A stretch of DNA of 64,000 nucleotides from Ascarosepion bandense (GCA_037127315.1 JBBBDQ010001028.1:3721001-3785000); one strand, 5' to 3'; positions 1-10,885 are shown, counted from the first letter of the stretch. Notes: generated from the letters alone by a model not told the origin. Numbers and translations: made by a program.

Positions 1-1182
1 AATACTCGTCGTCGCTGACATATTCGGACAATAGTATCCTCAGCATCCTTCTGTAGAACCACATTTGTGTTACTTCAAGTCTCTTCTTTATCTTTGAGAA
101 GATTGTCCAACGTTTGATACCATACAGAAGAACAGATATCACATAACATTTGAATTTGAAATTTTCCTATTTACTTACTTAGCTTTTGAAATGCGTCTTT
201 GATCATCCCAATACATCATCAGGTCGCAGTGTTTCACTTTCCGCTCTCTGTTAGAACATTTCCTAAGTATTTAAATATCTGTACCTGCTTGGTTTTAGTA
301 TCTCCGACCTGTAATTTTCATTTTGGGCTCCTCTTTTTGATGATGACTCTGCATTCTGTCTTTTGTAGTTTATGTTTATTCTTTTCTTCCTTGCTTACTT
401 CGCCACATTCTGCAGAAGCATTTGTAGTTTCCTTTCTGTGTCTACTATCAGCATTGTGTCATCTGTATATCTTATATTGTTAAAACTGTGTTCACCCATG
501 ACAAATCCTGGCAGCGTTTTTAGTTCTCTCAGAACTGCCTCGCTGTGTAGGTTCAACAAATCCAAGAAGAAGACACATCTTTGTCTTACACCACTTTCTA
601 ATTTTTGTATATCTACTGAACTCATTTTTCAGTCCGTATGCAGGAGGTTTGATGCCATTATAAATTCTTGATTATTCTAATACCTTTCTCGAATATGTCA
701 AGGTTGCTGATCAGCTCTAACAGATCTTGGTGGTGTACTTTGTAGAACGCCTTTGTGTAGTCTATAAAACACAGGTACACGTCTATAACATTCTCAGCAT
801 AAATATCGCATTCCTTGTTCTGGTGTCTTTGACGAACCTTTGACGAATCTCTGGTCTGAATTTGCTGCGCGCTCTATTCATTAGAATTAGATTGATGAGT
901 CTTGTTATGTGGCTCATTAGGCTGATTGTTCGATGGAGTTCACATTCGTTTGCGCCTTGTTTATTAGATAGCGCCATGAAAATAAATCTGATTAGGTCTT
1001 TGAGAATATAACCACGGTTGTAGATTTCATTTATTGTTTCTGTAATATTTTCTCTGATGAGATTATCTAAACCTGCCAGCATCTTTATTGCAATTCCATC
1101 TTGCCCCTGCTGCTTTATTTCCGTTCAATTTGGCCAGTGCAGCTTCCATGTCGGGTTTTAATATTTCGGGCAGTCGGTATTT
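1..1182 (-). pseudogene. RTE-like LINE, reverse transcriptase and C-terminal part, broken
   Basis: Minus-strand relic of a non-LTR retrotransposon ORF2. Reading from 1182 down it shows a start of the RT domain (ALAKLNGNKAAG), a conserved ECELHRTISLMSH block near 930, a CFIDYTKAF-type motif A near 750, a GVRQRC motif near 585, and the catalytic box as IRYTDDTMLIVD near 470-440 (YTDD in place of YADD). At 1-150 it reads LLYGIKRWTIFSKIKKRLEV and FYRRMLRI, the C-terminal zone of these proteins. Several frameshifts and stops split it into frames of at most about 100 residues, so it is dead. It continues beyond the window start. The same family lies on the plus strand at 24.7-26.1 kb, and its 3' end recurs at 60.7 kb. 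The clade name RTE is from memory of the protein style; the LINE identity is secure. Confidence 0.82.
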
Positions 1183-1536
1183 CTTTTTTTTTATCGTTTC
1201 ACCCCAAGCAAAGGCGGTAGCGCTACTGATGCGCAGGGGGCTACATAAGAGTAAAAGATTAGTTAGAAGGAGAGTAAAGAAAAAGGACGAACCAGTTACA
1301 GGAGGTGTCAGTAAAAGAAGCAAGAGAAGGATGGGAATACAGGTGGGGTGACAGTTGCAAATGTAGAGAGAAAGGAAAAGATATACAAGGTGATGTAGAA
1401 AGAACTGGAGTCAAGTGGTTAAGAGATGGGTATTGACATTGCATTCGAATTCCTGGAGGTTGTAGCTGTCAGGAAAGCAAGAATATGGAAGCGAGTTCCA
1501 CACGCGGAAGTGCGAGAAATAGAAGCTTGCCAGTTG
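1183..1536 (-). mobile_element. Jockey/CR1-like LINE 3' end nested inside the RTE-like LINE
   Basis: On the minus strand the RTE-like linker runs to about 1536 (NEYNHDERDQ) and then changes to FRVWNSLPYSCFPDSYNLQ and ECNVNTHLL, the last residues of a different LINE protein. A pyrimidine-rich 3' UTR and the tail GTAGCCCCCTGCGCATCAG (about 1245-1225) follow, then a run of A at 1192-1184. Just below 1183 the RTE-like reading resumes (EILKPDMEAALAKLN). The same 3' UTR style follows the Jockey-like RT at 18.4-18.6 kb, and the same tail ends the short element at 32.87-32.92 kb. I could not define a target-site duplication. Confidence 0.72.
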
Positions 1537-2390
1537 ATCTCTTTCGTCGTGATTATATTCGTTCCATAGCTGAAGTATTTTTCTTTCTCTAATATGCGCA
1601 TTTCCTCCTTGAATTTTATGCATCCTGTTGATGAGAATGTCTTTTGTTCTGTCCTTTTATTGTTTTTATGCATATCTCTTTCATCTTTGATATTCATTTT
1701 CTCTATTTTTGCATATTTTTCGTTGAGCCATACTTCCTTAGCCTGTCTGCATTTATTCCTTATTTCATTGTTTAGTTTTTCTGGATTCCATTCTATGTTT
1801 TGCCTTTGTTTTCTGTTTCCTTTGCATCATGTCGACAATTTAATTTGTGATCCATTCGTTTTTTTCTTTCCCTTGGGACGATGTCGTTTGCTGATGTTAG
1901 TAGAGTTTCTCTTGGTGTGTCCCATTTTAAGTTTTCGTTTCTATTTTGTCCCTTGTGTCTTTTCACATTGTTCATATAGTTTTGCCCAGGTGCGGGTTAT
2001 TCAGGAAACTGTTATATCGCAATTTAAGTGAAGTGTTAGGCGTCATCAGTTTTCATAGTTTCATTCATATTTTACATATAACAGTGTATCTTCCGCAATA
2101 AGTTTTGCAGTGAACAACTGCGTTTCTGAATCTCTTGTTGATAGTCACGTAGTCTATTTGGTTTTCTCCTTCTGTGCTTATCCATGTCCATAATCTTCTT
2201 GGATATTCTTGAAACCAGGTGCTGGCTATTACCTGGTCATTTGCTGTGCACCATTAAGCACACTGTTCCCGCGTTTCCAGCGGGTTCCTAGTGCGAATTT
2301 GCGTGTTATTTTCCCTTCCCTCTACTTGCCTAGTTTAGTGTCAGGTTTCAATAATAAATATAACTTCATGACATTGTCTAGCATAGAGTA
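1537..2390 (-). pseudogene. RTE-like LINE, endonuclease end and linker, broken
   Basis: Upstream part of the same minus-strand LINE. From 2390 down the degenerate translation matches the end of an apurinic-type endonuclease domain (FGLGTRN-like block around 2300, NQIDYVTINKRF-like block around 2150). A charged linker (KWDTPRETLLTSANDIVPRE near 1920-1870, with KKRMDHKL) and the pre-RT segment (CRQAKEVWLNEKYAKI, around 1750-1700) follow. Stops and shifts are frequent. The order endonuclease, linker, RT is the usual LINE ORF2 order. The element lacks a visible 5' end; nothing recognisable precedes 2400 on this strand. Confidence 0.7.
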
Positions 2391-2607
2391 GAAAGATTCG
2401 ATTTCTCCTTCCGTACTTTGTGATGTCGCTGCATACACCATTATAATACATATTCGAAAATTTATTGAAATAAGCTACGCAACCCAGTAAAACCAACTGT
2501 GCTTTGTAATCCCTTTCTTGTTTGCATTTCTCTCCAAAATTTGGTTTGATCGATCAATGCATGGCTATTTTAGAGGGTGTGACAGACGACCTAACGAAAG
2601 TTAAAAC

Positions 2608-2609
<2 letters not shown>

Positions 2610-2661
<52 letters not shown>
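2610..2661. repeat. (TA)n microsatellite
   Basis: About 50 bp of perfect TA dinucleotides, immediately next to the mariner terminal repeat at 2676. Confidence 0.97.
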
Positions 2662-2662
<1 letters not shown>

Positions 2663-2675
2663 AAAAGTACAAAGT

Positions 2676-3000
2676 ACGAAGTCTGATCAAAAAGTGTCAG
2701 GACTGGTGCCGAAAAAGAAAATTATAACATATTAATTCGAGTTTTAATCCCCTTCCTTCGATACTACACGTTATATCCATTGTCGTCTCCATTTATGGGA
2801 ACATTCCTGGAAGTTCTTTTTAAGAATAGCGAGAATCTGCTTCGTTGCATCCTTTTAGGATTACTTCGCCAACTTGAAATCTTGCTTCAAGAGACTAGAC
2901 CTAGGAAATATGATGGTAGTCGAACCTGGGGAATGTTTTGCTTTGCACAACGTATGATCATTGATGTGATTTCTGCGTGCGGCGAGACGACCACACTCTA
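2676..3000 (-). mobile_element. Mariner-family transposon 3' end: transposase C-terminus and terminal repeat
   Basis: Minus-strand translation near 2850-2770 gives NFQECSHKWRRQW and VVSKEGD, which matches the closing residues of mariner transposases (DFQxCFxxWxxRxxxC...GxYFEGD). Frameshifts and a stop interrupt it, and the upstream part is barely readable. Outside the stop, plus-strand 2676-2706 reads ACGAAGTCTGATCAAAAAGT followed by GTCAGGACTGG, the typical terminal inverted repeat style of this mariner group. The other end is missing. A dead, truncated copy. Confidence 0.68.
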
Positions 3001-3189
3001 CACACCATCCTTTCCAGTATTACTATAAACAACGAACGTGAGCGAGCACATTATAATTTAGAGTGTCTGCACGACAGAGTTTAAGGTCAATCAGTGCTAA
3101 GCGGCTTCACTCTGTGTACTTTAGTTCTGTTAACGTACTAACGATTTTCGATACTTTTCTCATACCTCATACCAATTATTTATGTTTAT

Positions 3190-3470
3190 GAACTACAAAA
3201 ACTGTCGATTAAAACGTAGACCAATTAAGTAAAAAAAATGCAAGAATTTACTTCCTACGTGAATTCTTAGATTTAACCTCTGACAGCCATTAATAAATCT
3301 CGGACAGGCTTTTAACGATTTACAATTAAGACGATCTTCTACGAGAACCCTTCTTCTACTGTGTCTTTTTGCTATGGTACATTGTCGATTATGGTTCTCC
3401 ACAACTTTCTATCCTTTTCAGTTTTAGTTCTAAGCAATATTTTCACGGGAACTCTTCGAGCAGTAAATAT
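3190..3470 (-). mobile_element. Possible LINE 3' end fragment
   Basis: Minus-strand reading around 3420-3370 includes KDRKLWRTIIDNVP, like the last residues of the RTE-like ORF2 (compare 60.78-60.84 kb). The rest is not recognisable. Low-copy evidence only. Confidence 0.4.
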
Positions 3471-4460
3471 CGTCTTTATTAGCCTAAGAATGATAACAAT
3501 GTCTGCTACTGTAATACACATTTTTACGATAAAACTGTAACATAATATTTGAGTTAAAATATCTCTAATTTTATTGTTTTGTAACGTGATTGCTTCAAAT
3601 TGTCCCCAGATATTTATTAAACAATATCTGTTCCGCTTTTAGTTTTATTTTTATCAGCTTAACTATATACTGTGGAAATTGAAAATTTATATTTTTCTGT
3701 ACTTTATTAGCATATTAATTGTATTCAATATAATTAATACAACTATCAGGAAGTATTGTGAAAACATTTGGTACACATATGTGTGTGCGCGCGTGTGTGT
3801 TTGTTATGTGCATGCCTATGCATCTTCGCTTTCTTAACGATTTCCAAAGCTCATACAAATTAACGACTAAAAAAAATGCTGATATTAATAAATATAAATG
3901 CGTACATGTATTTATTAACATTTATATAAAAGCTTTGTTATAAAACTGATACCGTATTTTCTGTTTATACGACACATTTTCTAGAGTAAAATTTAATGTA
4001 AAAATTCGATCGTATATAAATATTCTGAGAGAAATTAACTTTTATTTATTCATCAACAATCTGAACGAAGCAATTGTAAAAAAAAATTTTCATTACTGAA
4101 ATAAATTCTGGATTTATAACCGTTTAATTATATGTTGAGTTTTATTCTCAATATATTTGCTCTGAATAATATCCGTTGAGCTTTCTATTTCTATCTAATT
4201 GATAATTTATATTAATTATGTAAATCTTTTGTGCTATCTTTTCTGTCCTCATGGGTTGGCATTCAGAGTAAGTAAGAGTTAAAATGTTAATAGTTAAAAG
4301 AGAAAGTAAGAGTAACAAAATGAGGTTTACGGTTATGGTGACGTCCTCAGTCCTCAGAGCATTTTTTAAAAGCCCTGAGGAATGAGGATATCATATAGGT
4401 GCTTTCCCGAAACTTTGAAGTCAGCATGACACTGCTCAGTCAATTGGTAAGCTTCTCTAC
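3471..4460. other. Unassigned AT-rich interval
   Basis: No gene or known repeat recognised. It contains one imperfect 21-bp hairpin at 4339-4393 (arms beginning TGACGTCCTCAG and ending TGAGGATATCA). Confidence 0.5.
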
Positions 4461-4466
4461 ATTAAT

Positions 4467-4538
<72 letters not shown>
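4467..4538. repeat. (TA)n(TG)n compound microsatellite
   Basis: A short TA run followed by about 60 bp of TG dinucleotides. Confidence 0.97.
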
Positions 4539-4539
<1 letters not shown>

Positions 4540-4541
<2 letters not shown>

Positions 4542-5420
4542 TCAACCCATGTGAAAAGGCAAAACTATAAGAATTCACCCGATAGTTCATTTGAATGTGG
4601 ATGGAGGAAAAGTCTTGCTCAGGTGTGCATCTGAGTGAAGAATTCATGAAATAAATTAAGAATGATATTATAATTTGATCATTTCAGAAGTACTGTATTT
4701 GTAGCCATATTAATGGGATCAAGGATGACTGTCTCTTTGATTATCATATTGGATGCGATGATAAAATGTTTGATTCCTTTCCAAGCGAACAGTAAAGATT
4801 TTATAGGTCTTGAATCAAAGTAAATAAAGTAAACTTCTTTTTTAATAGCATTTTCTTATTTGAAAGTTTTTGCCTCTTTCGTGTTTAGAACAATTTGTTT
4901 ATAGACTAAACTTTAAAGTATCAGACTGTGCTTATGTTCAATAAGAAATCTTTCAATATGCCTGTAGCTTTCTTTTCCAAACATGATTTTCTATGTAACA
5001 AGAAAAAAAAAGTCTGTTAAAATTTGCTTGATGTCTTGCGTCTTTCAAACGTCTGAATTTCATTTGATGTGTCTCTTACGTTAAGCAAGTTTAGCCATCC
5101 CTGGTTGCCAAAACCAACAAAGCTTATTAATTAATTACCATTCATGGGAACTTAACCTACTATACTGCCGTTCTTCATACTATATGAAACGATCTGTTTT
5201 CAATGTTTACTGGAATAAGTTCAAGGAAATATATCGTGCAGACCGTTACACAAATGCACGAAGTTTCAACAAGTTTATAAGTCAAAAGAAAACTGTCCAG
5301 TCCTTGGATTAACTTTCGGTGACTAAAATTGACCGAAAATAACAACTGCTTCTTAGTTCATTGTCTGGTCGTATCCAGTGGATTATATAGTGTGATTAGG
5401 TTTTTTTTTCTTAAAGTTGC
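4540..5420. other. Unassigned interval
   Basis: AT-rich sequence with no reading frame, RNA gene or repeat that I recognise. Confidence 0.5.
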
Positions 5421-5424
5421 ACAT

Positions 5425-5600
5425 TCCTCACAACATGTTTACATCTACACTATTTACATTATTTGGACTATTGCCATGTGTACGACGTTTTGGCCGTTGT
5501 ACTCTCCGGCCGTCTTCATTTGCTAGGAATTTATTTGGGTCAAGTCCTGGAACTAAACAACGTCTATATCCACCTGGCCATGTGTCCTTAAGGACAAAAA
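5425..5600 (-). mobile_element. Family A tRNA-headed SINE, internally deleted, minus copy
   Basis: On the minus strand a tRNA-like head (GGCCAGGTGGATATAG near 5575) is followed, after a deletion of the body, by the family 3' module: ATGAAGACGGCCGGAGAGTA, then CAACGGCCAAAACGTCGT (5520-5470), and the tail AATAATGTAAATAGTGTA. The module is the mirror of the plus copy at 5690-5860. The CTGAAGA and GAAAC cores are mutated here (ATGAAGA, AAAAC). Confidence 0.68.
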
Positions 5601-5689
5601 CAGCTGAATTTCTGGGACTTATAAACCTAATGTTCAGTAACCATTTTTTCATCATGCAATTTTTGATGTTAATATTACCCCAATGATCG

Positions 5690-5860
5690 TAAGAGTTAGG
5701 TTCAAAATTCCTAGCACCTGAAGAAGGCCGGAGAGTACAACGGCCGAAACGTCGTACAAATAGAAACAAAGATTAGGACAATAGTCCGAATAATGTAAAT
5801 AGTGTAAATATTACCTCATTTCAGAAATATAGACAAATGTTTTCATCTATGACTAACTTC
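5690..5860 (+). mobile_element. Family A SINE 3' module with hammerhead-like core
   Basis: TTCAAAATTCCTAGCA leads into CTGAAGA (5718-5724), a GGCCG/CGGCC stem (5726-5730 with 5741-5745) and GAAAC (5746-5750), then the tail with AATAATGTAAATAGTGTAAA. Arms of about 95 bp are inverted relative to 5425-5530. The core resembles a hammerhead (CUGANGA, stem II, GAAA) but has one extra A before stem II, and no clear stems I and III. Other members lie at 22.75, 38.3, 38.5 and 62.1 kb. Confidence 0.66.
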
Positions 5861-5869
5861 TAAAATTAC

Positions 5870-7085
5870 TTTACCTATTTTCTCTGACATTGCTATAACA
5901 GTCCACTTCTTTATTCTTCAAATTTTCTAATGAGGTTCTTTATCTTTTATAGTGATCTCGTCCCAACTATGAAGATAAAATTCATTTTTTTTTTTATTAC
6001 ATGTGGTCTGATAAGATAGGTTTTATTGCTTTGACGTAGGTCCTAGCTTCACAATCGTTATGTTTTTATGTCAACAAAAATGTAAATACGACACGTATCA
6101 GATCTGGCTCTCTAATCTTTGTTGCAACAGAGTCTATTCTAACACAAAACATCTTAGAAACATGCTGTCTGTAAGGCATGTCCAAATCCCCTGCTGGGAG
6201 ATGGTTCTAGATTTCTTCTTTGCCTGAAGAAGGTGATTCAGCTTTAAATCAGGTTTTCTTTTAAGCAAACTTCTGAGCTTTTTAGTTTGGAATCGCATAT
6301 CACTTCGGTTACCGTTTTTTGAACGAATATAGGACCTCATACAACAATCATGGATGAAAACGTTTTCTTAAATGTCGATATTCCTTTTCCGGAATGTGTG
6401 TACCTGACCATAAGCGCTCTATTTGATTTTTCTCTTGTTAACCCATTTTCTTTTTAATCTTTATTTTTTTCTTTAGACAAATTTCTCCGTTCGATTTATT
6501 TTCTGTATTGTTTGTTCATTTTTTTCATGCCGTCATTCCTACCCAATACGATGATTTATTACTCAGTATTTGTATAGTCACAAATACATAAAGTGCAGTA
6601 ATTCTTTTTCTCTGCATTTTTTTTCATAAGAAGCTAATCAATAATCAGTGCAAATAAAAAAGATCAAATGTAAAAGAGAAAAAAGGGTTTGATATTCAGA
6701 ATAAGTAGACTATGAATGATTGATGAAACTTTCCCTATTCGATCAAAATGCCTTTTTCCTTATCCCACCAAATACTGAAGTTTTGTCAGATTTTAGAAAG
6801 TGGGTTGTAACTTTTCAGCGCCCCTTGAATATAATTGCTTGTCTTCAGACAAAGAACACTTGCCTAAATTTCAGCTATGACGTCATAAGATTGTATAAGA
6901 CTGGTCTTTCTGCAGTACACGTAAAATGGCGCCGGTTGGTGATAGTCGACTGTGGCAATTGATGAGAAATGTTTGTTCTATGTGTCTGTTGCAATGCGGC
7001 TTTAAATAAGGCGATCAATTCTGCAGGCGTTAAGAAAAATTTGAATCTAAAATAAAATTAGAAAATAAGAAGGAAGACAGAATTT
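5870..7085. other. Unassigned interval
   Basis: AT-rich, with open frames of at most 80 residues (6134-6340 minus, 6720-6962 plus) that show no recognisable motif. No repeat assigned. Confidence 0.45.
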
Positions 7086-7089
7086 ACTG

Positions 7090-7111
7090 AAAGAAAGATG
7101 TAAATTACTGA

Positions 7112-7143
<32 letters not shown>

Positions 7144-7162
7144 AAAGGACATATATTACTGA

Positions 7163-7194
<32 letters not shown>

Positions 7195-7240
7195 AAAGGA
7201 CATATATTACTGAAAGAAAGAAAGAAAGAAAGAAAGGGGA
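7090..7240. repeat. (GAAA)n tract with higher-order repeat
   Basis: Three GAAA blocks (about 7110-7146, 7160-7197, 7213-7236) are separated by the same spacer, AAGGACATATATTACTG, giving a unit of about 53 bp. Purine-rich DNA continues to about 7500. Confidence 0.93.
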
Positions 7241-7319
7241 AATGCAATGAAAAAAGCAACATGAACGTTTGAAAAAAGAAATAAAAGAGAAAAGAAAGCA
7301 AACGAAGAAATCTGTCAAA

Positions 7320-8485
7320 AGAAAACTAAGACAGAAGAATAGAAAGAAAATGGGTGAACATTATAAACATATAAAGATCAAATAGGGTGAAAAACTATGA
7401 ATGAAACAAATGGAAAGAAATAAGAAAACAAAAGGTAGAGAAAAAGAAAACGTACAGCGATTGAAGGAATAAAACTCTTTTAAAGTATGAAGCAAAAATA
7501 GAAAGAAAATTCCGGATGGAATCTTGAATGAAAGAAAATTAAAGTAAACTTAGAACATAAGAAAATACAATTTCAAGTCGATATCTTTATCAAATAAAGA
7601 TCAAAGCTACAAAAACTAGTTTTCTTAGTAATAAGTCCGACAAGGTATACAGTATTTCCAACATTGCAAATATTTAGATTATAGCAATAACGTCTGTGAT
7701 ATTTAACACTATATATGAAAAAAAGATACACAACAAAAACCCTTTCTCAATAAAGTCAAAGCATTTATGTATCTTAAACACATACCAAACTTCAAATACC
7801 CTACCAAGCCTTCCTAGGTAGATTTCAATAAAACAAACTTAAGCAAAAGTACTTTTATTCTTTCTCTTTTGGCTTCACAAGTAAAATTGAGGTCTAAATA
7901 TTTGAAGAATTGAATTTTAGATGTTTTCATTAGAGTCTATTTTGATAAAGAAACTCATGCAAACTCTCAACTGTATTAAAAGAGACTCTTCATATTCTTT
8001 TTCTTTCGTTAAAATAAGGAAATTAATTTTCACAATTTTTTATGTTTTTTCCTCTCCCAACAGATGTAGATAGCTTTACCTATCATCCGGTTCATCATCC
8101 TTTCCGCAGTCTTCTGAACAGGAGTAAGGGTTTCATGCATTATTTCCTGTTTAGGATTGGGTTTCCGGTTCCTTCTAAACTGTATATTCCTAAAATTTTT
8201 GACTGCAATGCGAAATTTTATTCGATAATTAAATCTTGACTTCTTCAAGTTTATAATTAGTTATCTTTCCTCATAACATGCCCTTTTGTACATTAATACA
8301 ACTCCACATACTAACCATCTACCTTGACAGGTACTTGACCCTTGTATGCGATGGTCATTTGTAATATAAAAAATCAGCAACTCGATCTTTCCTGGTAATT
8401 ATTTGGTTTTAAAATGTTGTCGGCAGGGATATTTTGTTCGTAACAACAAAATCACTGGAGAGAAAAATTTGCTTTACTATAAAAG
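7320..8485. other. Unassigned interval
   Basis: Purine-biased to about 7560, then AT-rich. No gene or repeat recognised. Confidence 0.45.
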
Positions 8486-8489
8486 CAAG

Positions 8490-8790
8490 AATCAGTCAGT
8501 TAAGTGCAATACGTGATACACGCTTGGGCGATCATGTCTCTTTTGAGACATGACTGATCGGGCAGAAGATTTTTCTGCAATAGGTTGCCATTACTTTATG
8601 TGGTAAGACTGGTTGCCAACCAAGGCTATAGAACCTAAATCTATCCTATTATCATAGCTAGAGGGAAGGGACGGATTAATATCGTTCCCAATAATACGTA
8701 AGTGAACGCAATGAATTTAACTGGAATTTAAACTTGATTTTTACTGATTTCCCATTACTGAGCCGATATCTACTGCACCACAATGAATAT
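8490..8790 (-). mobile_element. Family B tRNA-derived SINE, minus copy
   Basis: The minus strand starts with an A-box-like GGTGCAGTAGATATCGGCTC (8780-8760); the B box is eroded. The body contains the family sequence GGTTGCCAACCAAGGCTA (plus orientation, 8611-8628) and a conserved hairpin, CATGTCTC...GAGACATG (8532-8552). Other members: 30.48 kb (+), 47.63 kb (-), 63.06 kb (-). Confidence 0.75.
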
Positions 8791-9254
8791 TGTTTAGAAA
8801 ATGAATATTTGACCGATTATTTAAAATAAAAATTCGACAGAATGTTTAAGGCAAATTTATCGCTCATCGTACATTAGTCATTTCATGCAGGTTATTTCTT
8901 CAAGCTATTCCACTTTCATGACTACTATTTTAAGTCATCCAAAAAAGATCAAATTATTAATGCGTAATTCATATGGATATATAGTAAGCTCACGTATCGC
9001 AGTCCTTAATACTAGATTAATTTCTTGAAATTGAGCGAATGTTACCCAAACAGCATGCACGCTAATTTGGGTCATTAAGCAACCAGAGTATTAATTAGTG
9101 CTAGCTAAAAACCGTTAATTTCAGAAACAGTGTCAAATTGACCTAGTAGCAAAAGTAGCAAATTCGGGTGACTCCACATTTTCGGGCTCTCCACCCGACC
9201 CATTAAATACTTTCAAGCTGCATCGCGAAATCAATACTTTACAATATGACAAAG

Positions 9255-9400
9255 TTAATGTTTACATCTCTTGGCAGTTTCATCTTTGATAATTCATCAT
9301 TCCAGGTAAGATTAGATCGAGGCTGTTACTTAAACAATTCGTTAGAATCATTTGCATCATATTTTTCTGGGTTTATTTATTATGCTAATAAAAGTTATAT
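9255..9400. repeat. Direct repeat, copy 1
   Basis: About 110 bp, containing AATTCATCATTCCAGGTAA and CGTTAGAATCATTTGCAT, is repeated imperfectly at 9757-9870. Identity unknown; possibly part of the minus-strand LINE beside it. Confidence 0.7.
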
Positions 9401-9749
9401 ATATGACCAGTCTCATAAATTCTATCACTAGCCTAATAAATGATTTATAATTTAATACTTACGAATAATTTTGAATTTAAATCCCCTTTATAACATATGC
9501 TAGCGGTACTGCACTAATCCGGTACTGAAGTTGTCGTACCAACTTAAACCACATATGCCGAAATTATTTAGACAAATTCTTACGAGCTCATTTCAATAAA
9601 AAATTAATTCTCAGCCTTGCTGCAGATCTTTATATTGATTACACATGCGGAAGAGTTCACCTCGTCAATCGTGGTATAGTAAAGTTTTTAAATTTTCTGA
9701 TAAAACCTGCATCTTACAATCTGGAAATGTTAATACCTACATGTTGGTG

Positions 9750-9870
9750 AAGCGGCATCTTTAATTATTCATCATTCCAGGTAACGTTATATTGAGGCCA
9801 TTAAATGTACTTAAACATCTCGTTAGAATCATTTTTATAATATTTTTCTGAGTTTTTAGGTATGTGTGTC
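9750..9870. repeat. Direct repeat, copy 2
   Basis: Second copy of the 9255-9400 repeat (TATTCATCATTCCAGGTAA, CGTTAGAATCATTTTTAT), about 490 bp downstream. Confidence 0.7.
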
Positions 9871-9939
9871 ATCAAGGACCTTACTTACTCTGTGTGTAAT
9901 GTGAAGTTCTAACGTTGAGTTTGAAGACAAGCTCTAGGC

Positions 9940-10845
9940 GAATAGCTTTGCCTTGTAAGGGGATATGATCTCGGGGACATTTACAATAATAGGCACAGTT
10001 GCTTTGCATCTGTTCATAATTTGGTTGGTGATCTTCCAGAATTGGTGAGATAAAATTTGTTTCTTTTCAACTTTGGTCTAAATAGCTCACACTTAGCTGC
10101 CGTTTGCGCTTTCCAGAACTCTCTTACAGTGATTGCGGGCAGTTCTAAAAGAAATAAAAACCAAACTACACCACTTCTTGCGATAGATGTTGAAGTAGTG
10201 TATCCGGAAAGCTATGGCTGTAACGCATTCAGAGTGAATTAGGACTGACAATATGGTTTCTGATTAAGTGTTCTCGGCGGTATAAAACACTCCATCCGGG
10301 ACTCAGGTGGGTTCTTCAAAATTCTGGGTTAGTTCATAGGCGATGGAGAAGTCTCTGCAAAATCTGCATTCTTCATCGTCTTTGTTAGAGGGAACTAACC
10401 ATTCTTTGTGGCGAATATTGACGCCACCGTATATTTGAAAGTAGGCTTACAGAAATTCGATGAGGATATTCTCAATCCTCTCTGATCGAAGTTTACCGAC
10501 CTTTCATTCTGAGGATGATACAAAGTAAAAATGAATGGGATACTATGAAGTTGCTATGTGGAAACATATACAGAAGATCAGGGTCCTCGTTATTTTTTTG
10601 TTTGTCTATCACAGATAAATACATCCTTGACTTAGCCACCGAGCTTGTGACTGTAGCGAGGTAGGTGATGGTATTTTGTTATAATCAGCGAGTAACCTGG
10701 GATTGTGAGCTCCTGCAATGGCACTGAGGTATTAATTCCCGTTTCAAACTGCTTAGACTGAAGCAGATAGAGATCTACTTCTTGAAATTTGGAACGTAGA
10801 CCCCTTACATTAGTATAGGAGATAGTGTAGTTAAGGTTATCTTTC
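9940..10845 (-). pseudogene. Jockey/CR1-like LINE endonuclease domain and linker, broken
   Basis: Read on the minus strand from 10845 down: SYTNVRGLRSKFQEVDLYLL (the start of a CR1/Jockey-type endonuclease), ETGINTSVPLQELTIPGYSL, a FTLYHPQNE block (usually YRSPN), KNG or KEWLVP near 10390, AYELTQ near 10340, PDGVF near 10290, and ECVTAIAF and HYTTSTSIARSGV near 10210. The linker follows with ESSGKRKRQL and KLKRNKFYL. Catalytic residues cannot all be placed because of shifts and stops. No RT part follows below 9940. It is 3'-truncated or interrupted. Confidence 0.75.
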
Positions 10846-10885
10846 TGTTTTTATTTTATTTTATTTTATTTTTACTTTTTTTTGC

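Noticed and set aside
218..240. CTGATGA on the minus strand as a hammerhead core
   Set aside because: No GAAA at a suitable distance and no stem II; it is inside LINE coding sequence.
199..671. Overlapping plus-strand frames of 94 and 99 residues
   Set aside because: They are antisense to the RTE-like reverse transcriptase reading on the minus strand, which has the YTDD and GVRQRC motifs.
1594..2031. 145-residue plus-strand frame rich in Phe, Leu and Ser
   Set aside because: Antisense of the LINE linker; hydrophobicity comes from the T-rich strand.
3758..3943. Paired plus and minus frames around a TGTGCGCGCGTG patch
   Set aside because: Short, overlapping on both strands, low complexity, no motif.
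7047..7318. Two minus-strand frames of about 85 residues with repeated SFFLSFFLS
   Set aside because: Pure translation of the GAAA microsatellite.
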